A stretch of 8,881 nt of DNA from Ferroglobus sp. (GTDB taxonomy: Archaea > Halobacteriota > Archaeoglobi > Archaeoglobales > Archaeoglobaceae): positions 1-8,881 of the forward strand of contig WAQS01000001.1 in NCBI GenBank assembly GCA_015520115.1. The letters are read 5' to 3'. The translations under genes were made by a program, and so were the position numbers. Shown here in pieces: positions 1-5,279 of this stretch (positions within the stretch are counted from its first letter, which is position 1; each line of letters begins with the position of its first letter). Below the pieces are notes generated by a model. It was not told the origin of the DNA. It was given only the letters and a program-made list of their open reading frames with translations, and ran no database searches.

Positions 1-65
1 GGGTAGCCTGGTTATCCTTCCGTCTTGGGGGGGCGGAGACCCGAGTTCAAGTCTCGGCGGCCCCA
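1..65 (+). tRNA. tRNA-Pro (anticodon GGG), 5' end cut by the window edge
   Basis: This decodes proline CCC and possibly CCU codons. The T arm is at 41-57 (stem CCGAG/CTCGG around loop TTCAAGT). The anticodon stem is CCGTC (20-24) with GGCGG (32-36), and it encloses the seven-base loop TTGGGGG, which puts GGG (27-29) at the anticodon. The 3' acceptor strand CGGCCCC (58-64) is followed by discriminator A65. Its expected partner GGGGCCG plus positions 8-9 (about nine bases) lie left of the window. The D arm with the invariant GG is at about 1-18. CCA is not encoded, since the next bases are TTTT. An oligo-T/oligo-A stretch follows directly and may act as terminator. An alternative pairing shifted by one base would give a nine-base loop and is less likely. 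Confidence 0.9.
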
Positions 66-79
66 TTTTAAAAAATTTT
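66..79 (+). promoter_or_regulatory. AT-rich spacer between the tRNA and the solute gene: possible TATA element and/or oligo-T terminator
   Basis: The 27-base gap between the tRNA and the next start codon opens with TTTTAAAAAATTTT (66-79). The element is about 23-27 bases upstream of the ATG at 93. That is roughly the archaeal TATA-to-start distance and would imply a very short leader. The T run directly after the tRNA could equally release RNA polymerase. Sequence alone does not separate these roles, and read-through from the tRNA is also possible. Confidence 0.3.
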
Positions 80-92
80 GAGTGATTTGTTT

Positions 93-1325
93 ATGAAGGC
101 AATAATCTTAGCTGCAGGAAAAGCCACGAGAATGAAAGGAAAGCCAAAACCAATTTTGAAAGTTGGTGGAACCGAAATAATCAGAAGAACTGTCAATCTC
201 CTCAAAAATTACGTGGACGAGTTTATCTTTGTCGTTCACATGAAGGAAGTTGAAGATTTCGTGAAAAAGCTTGACGTAAAAAAGAAAGTTATCAGAAACG
301 AGTATCCAGAGAAAGGCAACGGGTACTCTTTTCTTTTAGCTTTGGATCACGTTGACGGAGAATTCATTTTGACGATGGCTGATCATGTTTACTCACAAGA
401 GTTCGTTGAGAGAGCGGTAAAACTGCGAGGACTTGTTGTTGACAGAAATCCGAAGTACGTTGATGTGAATGAAGCTACGAAGGTGAAAGTAGACGGAGAG
501 AAACTTGTGGATTGCGGGAAAAACTTAGCGAGCTTCGACGGTGTCGATACGGGCTTCTTCGTTTTGAGAAAGAACGACATCTCCTTAACGAATCTCCCTT
601 CCGAAGAACTTTCTTTATGTGACGTCATGAAATCTTCTCGAATACCAGTAAGCTATCTGGACGGTCTCTTCTGGATGGACGTAGACACGGAGGAGGAATT
701 AAAGGCAGCTAACAGACTTATAGTCAAGGAGAGCGTTAAGAAAACTGGAGACGGATTTGTTTCAAGGTACTTCAACAGGAAAATCTCCACTTGGATTAGC
801 TCCAAGCTCGTGAACAGAATAGAGCCCATGACCGCAACGATCTTCTCCTTCTTCATCGGCATTCTTTCAGCATTGACAGCTCTTTTCAGCCCCTTAATAG
901 GAGGAATAGTCTACCAGATAAGTTCGATTCTTGATGGAGTCGATGGGGAGATAGCGAGAGCGTCGATGAAGCAAAGCGCATTTGGAGGGTATATAGATTC
1001 GATTCTCGATAGAATAGTTGATTTCCTCTTCATCTTTGCCATAGCTGTCGTTTCCGAGGAGTTCCTCTGGGGAATGCTCGCTGCATTTACAACAACAATG
1101 GTCAGCTACTCCACCGAGAAGTACAAAGCAGAATTCAAAAGGAGTCCATTCGATAAAATAAGACTTCTCAACAAGGTTCCCGGTAAGAGAGACGAGAGAA
1201 TTTTTGCAGCAATGATATTCTGCCTCCTCGGATTTCTCAAAGAGTTGCTAATCTTCCTCACGCTTCTCTCAATTTTCAGAGTTTCAGCAACGATATACCT
1301 CGTTAAGAGATCAGAAAGTCCCTAA
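93..1325 (+). CDS. Bifunctional CTP:inositol-1-phosphate cytidylyltransferase / di-myo-inositol-phosphate-phosphate synthase (IPCT/DIPPS)
   Basis: The enzyme makes CDP-inositol from CTP and L-myo-inositol-1-phosphate, then condenses it with a second inositol-1-phosphate to give phosphorylated di-myo-inositol-phosphate, a compatible solute of hyperthermophiles. The 410-residue protein has two domains. Residues 1 to about 215 are a sugar-phosphate nucleotidyltransferase with LAAGKATRM (6-14), a lysine at 19, and likely metal ligands D97 and D197/D199. Residues about 225-410 are a membrane CDP-alcohol phosphotransferase with hydrophobic helices from about 247 onward. Its full signature is D281, D284, G285, A288, R289, G298, D302 and D306. 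I chose ATG 93 rather than TTG 78 because the domain begins at MKAIILAAG and a GAGTGAT ribosome-site-like stretch (80-86) precedes it. This fused architecture is known from Archaeoglobus. The gene directly follows a tRNA and converges on the next gene. Confidence 0.93.
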   Translation: MKAIILAAGKATRMKGKPKPILKVGGTEIIRRTVNLLKNYVDEFIFVVHMKEVEDFVKKLDVKKKVIRNEYPEKGNGYSFLLALDHVDGEFILTMADHVYSQEFVERAVKLRGLVVDRNPKYVDVNEATKVKVDGEKLVDCGKNLASFDGVDTGFFVLRKNDISLTNLPSEELSLCDVMKSSRIPVSYLDGLFWMDVDTEEELKAANRLIVKESVKKTGDGFVSRYFNRKISTWISSKLVNRIEPMTATIFSFFIGILSALTALFSPLIGGIVYQISSILDGVDGEIARASMKQSAFGGYIDSILDRIVDFLFIFAIAVVSEEFLWGMLAAFTTTMVSYSTEKYKAEFKRSPFDKIRLLNKVPGKRDERIFAAMIFCLLGFLKELLIFLTLLSIFRVSATIYLVKRSESP

Positions 1326-2262
1326 TCCCTTCTTTTTCCATTAGGGTTAGCGAAACTATGTATTCGTCTTTAACCTCCCTCTTAGAGCCGGCTATGAGGT
1401 ACTTTGCACCATCTATCTCTTCAACCCACCCGGCAGCCTCTAAAACCTCTCCTCTGAATACTTGCCCAGCAAAGGTGTGAGTAAAGCTCACCACAGCCTC
1501 AATCTCTTCGTGTTCGACGAAATAAACGGAGGGATAATCGAAAGCGAATCTATCCTCAACAACCCTAGCCCTTATTTTTCTAAACGAAATTTTTCTTCCA
1601 ATCTTCTCCGGAAAACCTCTTTCAAGTTCCTCGTATCCTCTAACGTAAAGTAAGTCGAAGTAAGTAGATCCTACAAAGGCTCTATGAAACTTTCTTCTCT
1701 CGTGAGCTAAAAACGCTTCATACGTTAGGGGAGGATTTCTTTTTTTGTAGATTCTCTCCCACGTCTCCTCATCAGGTTCATCAAGCTTTCCCGATTCAAT
1801 ACCCTTCCTTATTTTTTCTCTCGCAATAAACCAGTACTTTCCATAGACGACAAAATCTACATCGCTTTCCCCTTCCTTTTTCAATCCTATAAGTCTGCTT
1901 CCGGTGACTCCCATCTCTTCTCTTGGAATTCCCTCGAAGAATTCGACAACTTTTTTTACCTCGCTGTCCATAACCTCCCCCAGCTTTTCTTCCGGCTTGA
2001 AAACTTCGTCTATCTCCTCCCTCGGAACCCTGAAGATCCCTTCGCTTTCGCTGAACCACCTCTTCCCCACATTTATCGCTTCTTCATAGCTCAATTTTTT
2101 GTACTTCACTCCGTCCTTTTCCCTATCTCCGTTTTCGTCTGGAGCGTACCTCAAAAGAGCTTTCACGCTCTCCGCATTTCTATACCCGACGACGGAGAAG
2201 TAAAGGTTTCCAACTCTAATGAAATCTCTGAGCCTTAGGGGTTTATCTGAGGTATATGGCAT
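1303..2262 (-). CDS. Predicted polymerase-beta-fold nucleotidyltransferase (COG2413-like), function unknown
   Basis: This 319-residue protein has a minimal nucleotidyltransferase core. GS (121-122) in VTGSRLIGL is followed by SDVDFVVYG (133-141) with metal ligands D134 and D136, and a likely third carboxylate D203 lies in YFDLLYV. The ~110 residues before the core and the ~110 after it (beta-rich, about 225-319) are not domains I recognise, so it is larger than a minimal toxin-antitoxin MNT protein. It probably transfers a nucleoside monophosphate, but the acceptor is unknown. The ATG at 2262 has GAGG four bases upstream (2267-2270) and overlaps the preceding zinc-ribbon gene by 20 bases, so the two are probably co-translated. 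The 3' end overlaps the solute gene by 23 bases on the opposite strand. No HEPN partner lies next to it. The fold call is firm and the role is open. Confidence 0.8.
   Translation of the reverse strand: MPYTSDKPLRLRDFIRVGNLYFSVVGYRNAESVKALLRYAPDENGDREKDGVKYKKLSYEEAINVGKRWFSESEGIFRVPREEIDEVFKPEEKLGEVMDSEVKKVVEFFEGIPREEMGVTGSRLIGLKKEGESDVDFVVYGKYWFIAREKIRKGIESGKLDEPDEETWERIYKKRNPPLTYEAFLAHERRKFHRAFVGSTYFDLLYVRGYEELERGFPEKIGRKISFRKIRARVVEDRFAFDYPSVYFVEHEEIEAVVSFTHTFAGQVFRGEVLEAAGWVEEIDGAKYLIAGSKREVKDEYIVSLTLMEKEGIRDFLIS
1329..1339 (+). terminator. Pyrimidine-rich oligo-T stretch after the solute gene
   Basis: Four bases after the TAA stop of the solute gene the + strand reads CTTCTTTTTCC, with five consecutive T. 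Archaeal transcription often ends at such T runs without a hairpin. It lies inside the 3' coding part of the convergent nucleotidyltransferase gene, so the signal would have to coexist with that coding sequence. This is weak evidence from composition only. Confidence 0.3.
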
Positions 2263-2812
2263 ATATCCTCTTTATCTCCTTAGCCTTAGCTCTCTGCCCG
2301 GGTTTTTTCAGCAACCTTCCATCAAGAAGTTTCATCCTCGTTATCTTGTATCTTCCCTTTTCGATGTTGAGGACTTCCCCAACCATGAATTCCGTCTCTC
2401 CGGGAGAGTTTATTATGTATGGAGTCGTCACCGGTCCTTTATGCAACGAAAACTTTACGAAAACCTCCCCAACATCCCTAAGCCAGATTGTCTTGACCTT
2501 TTCAGCTCTCGCCACCTCGCTTCTCTTCCCATTTTCAAGTTCAAGGGAGGTAATCTCACCCACCCTAAAACCGTTCTCAACTTCTATCACGACTTCCTCT
2601 CCCTTCTCAAGAAGTTCTCCCTCTTTAGCTTTTAGCTTACCTACCTCCGACTCTCCTCCTTTGCTTATTATCGCCTTAATCTCTATTTCCTTCTCGGGAA
2701 TGTACTCAACAACGCTATTACAAACTTCGCACTGGTACAGATTCCTATCTTCTCGGATGAGAACGTGCTCAGTCTCTTCCTTGCAAGTGTCGCAGTAGAT
2801 TATTTTCTTCAT
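2243..2812 (-). CDS. HVO_0476-type archaeal zinc-ribbon protein (COG1326-like)
   Basis: The 189-residue protein begins with a zinc ribbon: C7/C10 (CDTC) and C28/C31 (CEVC), separated by 17 residues. Then comes an acidic, beta-rich body of about 150 residues with phrases such as GEVFVKFSLHKG and GEVLNIEKGRYKI. These repeated GE/GEV turns suggest one or two small beta-barrels, possibly OB-like. The tail (168-189) is basic (KKPGQRAKAKEIKR). The family is conserved in euryarchaea without an established function, and the zinc ribbon plus basic tail would suit nucleic-acid or protein contact. It starts 23 bases after the cupin stop and overlaps the nucleotidyltransferase start by 20 bases, so it is the middle gene of a three-gene unit. 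No strong ribosome site precedes it; AAAGAGA is the best candidate. Confidence 0.8.
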   Translation of the reverse strand: MKKIIYCDTCKEETEHVLIREDRNLYQCEVCNSVVEYIPEKEIEIKAIISKGGESEVGKLKAKEGELLEKGEEVVIEVENGFRVGEITSLELENGKRSEVARAEKVKTIWLRDVGEVFVKFSLHKGPVTTPYIINSPGETEFMVGEVLNIEKGRYKITRMKLLDGRLLKKPGQRAKAKEIKRIYAIYLR

Positions 2813-2835
2813 TCGCAGCCGTCTCTTTGTTACTG

Positions 2836-3162
2836 CTATTTAACCTTAGCGAAAGCCCTTACGGTCAAATACCTCGCCTTCTTCCCTCCTACATTTCTCA
2901 TTCTGTGCTTCTTATCGGAAAGGTGCCAAATTGCATCTCCTTCTTTAAGCTTGAAAATTCTCCCTTCAACTTCGCATTCAATTTCTCCTTCAAGAACTAT
3001 CCTAAACTCCTCTCCTTCGTGAACGTACTCGTCCGTCTCCGCTCCCGGCTCAAGCTCAGCCATGATAACGTGCATCATCTCAGTTTCGATTTTCGTCGTG
3101 TACATTATCCCGTCAACCTCTCTGCGAGATCCGTCTGAGCTTTTAATGAGTTTGTATATCAT
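2836..3162 (-). CDS. Small single-domain cupin protein
   Basis: This 108-residue protein is one cupin barrel. Motif 1 is around G40-x7-H48-x3-E52-x6-G59 and motif 2 is around G75 to H86-x3-N90. The first histidine of the usual HxH pair is tyrosine (Y46), so at most three classical metal ligands (H48, E52, H86) remain. Stand-alone cupins of this size bind metals or small ligands and occur as isomerases, dioxygenases or sensor modules; the sequence does not show which. The ATG at 3162 has no ribosome site upstream but has a TATA box about 27 bases away, which suggests a leaderless mRNA. It is the first gene of the cupin/zinc-ribbon/nucleotidyltransferase unit. The cupin call is reliable and the substrate is unknown. 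Confidence 0.85.
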   Translation of the reverse strand: MIYKLIKSSDGSRREVDGIMYTTKIETEMMHVIMAELEPGAETDEYVHEGEEFRIVLEGEIECEVEGRIFKLKEGDAIWHLSDKKHRMRNVGGKKARYLTVRAFAKVK

Positions 3163-3184
3163 AATATTAAATCGTGTAAAATAG

Positions 3185-3192
3185 TATATAAA
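3185..3192 (-). promoter_or_regulatory. TATA box of the cupin operon, placed for a leaderless transcript
   Basis: On the - strand these bases read TTTATATA, a near-ideal archaeal TATA box, preceded by a purine-rich stretch (GCAAGAA) in the place of the TFB-recognition element. Its centre is 26-27 bases upstream of the cupin ATG (3162). This is the usual TATA-to-transcription-start distance, so transcription should begin at or within a base or two of the ATG. The bases between hold no Shine-Dalgarno match, which agrees with leaderless translation. The whole 50-base gap (3163-3212) between nep1 and the cupin gene is used by this promoter. Confidence 0.75.
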
Positions 3193-3212
3193 TTCTTGCC
3201 GTCCGAAACTTC

Positions 3213-3878
3213 TCAGCAGAAATCGATTAGCCCCTTCGAGATCTCGTAAAGAGCAAGAACTCTATTCACCACGTAGAGACTCGTCCTCGGAGCTTCCCCA
3301 AACCCTGCAAACTTCGCATTAGCCTTTTCGAAAATCTCGTAGGTTTCTTCCTCAAAGTCCCCATGGGGGTACGCGCCTATACAAACGGTAATCTTTTCCG
3401 AATCTAATGCCCTTTTAAAATTGTCCAAGCTTTCCCCTTCTCTCATCACGATAACTTCTCCCTCCAGAACATCGTCGAGGCTACCGTCAATTACTTCCAA
3501 CAACACTTTACCATTCGCCTCGATTCTTTTTTCCTTGTACAGCTGCTCGAAAAGTCCTATGAACCTGTTGTAGTTCCTCGGAATCCTCGTTTCTCTGTTC
3601 ACCCAGATTATTTCGTTGTTTATCGTATGAACGTATATTTCGAGGTCTTCTACAGCGGAATCAACTAAAGAAAGAAGACAGCTGTGAACTATGTCCGGGC
3701 GACCTCTTTTCTCCTTCTTAGGCAGATTTTTCATCGCCGCATGATGCTTTGAGTCGTCTAAGATCATATCCTTCGGCTTCTTTTTTCTCCTCCTTGAGTC
3801 TGAGATCACAGCCGGATGATTTTGGATGCTCTCCGGAATTAGTTCGAGGGAAGATTCAACAAGCACTACCCTTATCAT
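3213..3878 (-). CDS. nep1: 16S rRNA pseudouridine N1-methyltransferase Nep1 (Emg1)
   Basis: Nep1 is a SPOUT-class methyltransferase that uses S-adenosylmethionine to methylate N1 of a pseudouridine in small-subunit rRNA, and it takes part in ribosome assembly. The 221 residues show the family hallmarks in order: DDSKHHAAMKNL (41-52), KRGRPDIVH (57-65), a SAM-loop region CIGAYPHGDF (166-175) and APRTSLYVVNRVLALYE (196-212) at the trefoil knot. Length fits archaeal Nep1. The reading frame stays open upstream to 3971, but those residues lie over the regulator gene. The ATG at 3878 is right because its ATGA overlaps the regulator's TGA stop and the protein then starts MIRVVLVESSLELIP, as the family does. 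A GAGG about 12 bases upstream may help. Expression is likely coupled to the regulator. Confidence 0.95.
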   Translation of the reverse strand: MIRVVLVESSLELIPESIQNHPAVISDSRRRKKKPKDMILDDSKHHAAMKNLPKKEKRGRPDIVHSCLLSLVDSAVEDLEIYVHTINNEIIWVNRETRIPRNYNRFIGLFEQLYKEKRIEANGKVLLEVIDGSLDDVLEGEVIVMREGESLDNFKRALDSEKITVCIGAYPHGDFEEETYEIFEKANAKFAGFGEAPRTSLYVVNRVLALYEISKGLIDFC

Positions 3879-4444
3879 TTCCAGAGCTTTCCTCTGTAAT
3901 GCGCTGTAGCTGGACAGCCGTTGCAGAGCTCTGAGATGTAGTACTCGCACTCCTCGCAATTGCTTCCGCACGGACTGCCAGTTTTTTCAACGAGGATTTT
4001 TATTGGCATTACCATGTCTCTCTCAGCCTTTATCACTATCCCGACATCCAGATCGACCACATCGCTGTTGGGTCTCAGGTGTCTGTCGATTATCGCCTCA
4101 ACAGTTGATAGATCTTCTCCGATGAAAAGGAGGGTTAGATTCTTGTTTCCTGCCACTATGAACGAGTTCAGAAAGTGTGGGCATCTTTTAAACCTTTCCA
4201 CTATTTTCCTTGGATTTCTACACTTTATGTCAACTTTAACCACGTAAAGTCCAGAGTTCTTTAAATTCAATCCGTAAACGTGGCTTATCAATCCAAGCTC
4301 CTTCAACCTCTTTATTCTCGCCCCAACAGACGGCTGGGACAATCCTACAACTCTCGCTATGTCATTCTGAGTCATTTCCGGGTTTTTTTCTAAAAGCTCC
4401 AGTATCATTTTGTCCTTTTCATCTAAGTCGAAAACGTGCAACAT
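3875..4444 (-). CDS. Lrp/AsnC-type transcriptional regulator with a cysteine-rich C-terminal tail
   Basis: The 189-residue protein starts with a winged helix-turn-helix (about 6-55; TQNDIARVVGLSQPSVGARI holds the recognition helix). An effector/dimerisation RAM-like domain follows (about 66-140). To these usual ~150 residues it adds a tail with C159-x3-C163-x2-C166-x7-C174-x2-C177, ending in GCPAT-x-HYRG. The tail resembles small archaeal cysteine clusters that could hold zinc or an FeS cluster, so the protein may sense metal or redox state; that is inference. The ATG at 4444 has a strong ribosome site, GAGGTG (4451-4456). It shares ATGA with nep1 downstream and lies 37 bases after the pantoate kinase stop. 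Targets are unknown; autoregulation is common in this family. Confidence 0.88.
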   Translation of the reverse strand: MLHVFDLDEKDKMILELLEKNPEMTQNDIARVVGLSQPSVGARIKRLKELGLISHVYGLNLKNSGLYVVKVDIKCRNPRKIVERFKRCPHFLNSFIVAGNKNLTLLFIGEDLSTVEAIIDRHLRPNSDVVDLDVGIVIKAERDMVMPIKILVEKTGSPCGSNCEECEYYISELCNGCPATAHYRGKLWK

Positions 4445-4450
4445 TCACCC

Positions 4451-4488
4451 CACCTCTTGTAAATATTTGTACTTGAACTTATTAAAAA
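4451..4488 (-). promoter_or_regulatory. Probable promoter and ribosome site of the regulator-nep1 pair
   Basis: Reading the - strand toward the start codon, TTTTTAAT (4481-4488) is a possible TATA element that overlaps the last bases of the pantoate kinase gene. Transcription would then start near 4458, just before the ribosome site GAGGTG (4451-4456), which is six bases from the ATG. Between them, the + strand holds TTGTA twice (4457-4461 and 4467-4471), ten bases apart, a spacing that would suit a protein binding one DNA face. The T-rich stretch could instead be a terminator for the upstream operon. Confidence 0.4.
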
Positions 4489-5279
4489 TTAGCGTCCACT
4501 CCGCAGTTTCTGATTCTTGCTGAAAAAGTAAAACCGCCAAACTCCCTGAAAGCCTCCCTCCCATTTACCGCAAAAACAGTTTTTCCGAGCATAGCCATCG
4601 AAGCTCTTCCACCATTTGCTTCAACCGCCTCTATTACGTCCTTAACTTCTTCCCCCAGTCCGGTTTCGATAGCAAACCTCTTAGAAAGATCGAACAAGTT
4701 TTCAAGGCTCGGTTTCTTCAAGAATTCTTTAAGACATCCCTTCCCTATCCTCGATATTTCCTTTAAGTTGTAACTGGAGAGAAATTCAGCTGTGTCTATT
4801 TTCCCCAAAACGATGACGTCAATAGTTGCGTTGAAGAAGAACTTCTTAACTTTAGCAAGAGAGGGCGCTCCTTCGGAGATCCTCGCAACAACCCCGCCGT
4901 GAGTTTGGGTGACAACATCACCAAGTCCGGTTTTATTGATTACTTCAGCTTCATGAGCAAGGTCGCAGAGGAAAAGATAGTCGGAGTTGCTTGAGAGAAA
5001 AGCGGTGGCTAAAGCCGAAGCTCCGCTTAAACCTAAGCCACAAGACAACGGAAGTTTTGTTTCGAGATCTACTCCTTTCAACCCGAGTTTTCTCAATACA
5101 TACTCAACAGTGGGAAATCTAATCCTACTTCCGTTAAAATAAACTCCTTCCTCTTCCGATTTCTTTGCTACGACTCCCTCATTTAAAGCTATTCCAACTC
5201 CAATAGATCCAGATTTTTTTGGATCAGAGTGAATTTTCGGAGAAAAAAATGCGGTTATGCTCGACGGAGCGAAAATCAT
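4482..5279 (-). CDS. Archaeal pantoate kinase (GHMP family)
   Basis: The enzyme phosphorylates pantoate with ATP to give 4-phosphopantoate, which archaea then join to beta-alanine; this replaces bacterial pantothenate synthetase and kinase. The 265 residues show the family start PSSITAFFSP (5-14), the glycine/serine-rich ATP loop LSCGLGLSGASAL (78-90), GDVVTQTHGG (120-129) and the C-terminal GHMP motif around GGRASMAMLGKT (223-234). The start at 5279 overlaps the coaBC stop as ATGA. The bases before it show no ribosome site, so translation probably depends on re-initiation after coaBC. Its partner, phosphopantothenate synthetase, is not in the window. Other GHMP kinases are possible in principle, but the motif set and coaBC neighbour argue for pantoate kinase. 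Confidence 0.9.
   Translation of the reverse strand: MIFAPSSITAFFSPKIHSDPKKSGSIGVGIALNEGVVAKKSEEEGVYFNGSRIRFPTVEYVLRKLGLKGVDLETKLPLSCGLGLSGASALATAFLSSNSDYLFLCDLAHEAEVINKTGLGDVVTQTHGGVVARISEGAPSLAKVKKFFFNATIDVIVLGKIDTAEFLSSYNLKEISRIGKGCLKEFLKKPSLENLFDLSKRFAIETGLGEEVKDVIEAVEANGGRASMAMLGKTVFAVNGREAFREFGGFTFSARIRNCGVDANF

Noticed and set aside
20..36. Short intron or expanded anticodon loop in tRNA-Pro because of the seven-G run
   Set aside because: A regular five-pair stem with a seven-base loop and GGG anticodon is available when the stem is set at 20-24/32-36; two extra bases would be far too short for an archaeal intron.
78..92. TTG at 78 as the start of the solute gene
   Set aside because: It would add MSDLF before the canonical MKAIILAAG start, and it sits inside the AT-rich spacer. 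GAGTGAT (80-86) is better placed as ribosome site for ATG 93.
2256..2798. 180-codon + strand open frame opposite the zinc-ribbon gene
   Set aside because: It is a Ser/Leu/Pro-rich antisense shadow of a gene with clear CxxC motifs, with no ribosome site and no recognisable domain.
1303..2812. Toxin-antitoxin pair (MNT-like transferase plus zinc-ribbon partner)
   Set aside because: The transferase is far larger than MNT antitoxins, no HEPN protein is present, and the partner is a conserved euryarchaeal family, not a toxin-like gene.
3879..3971. Longer Nep1 beginning at 3971 (31 extra residues)
   Set aside because: The extension is an out-of-frame reading of the regulator's cysteine tail, is not Nep1-like, and the ATG at 3878 has the classic ATGA junction.
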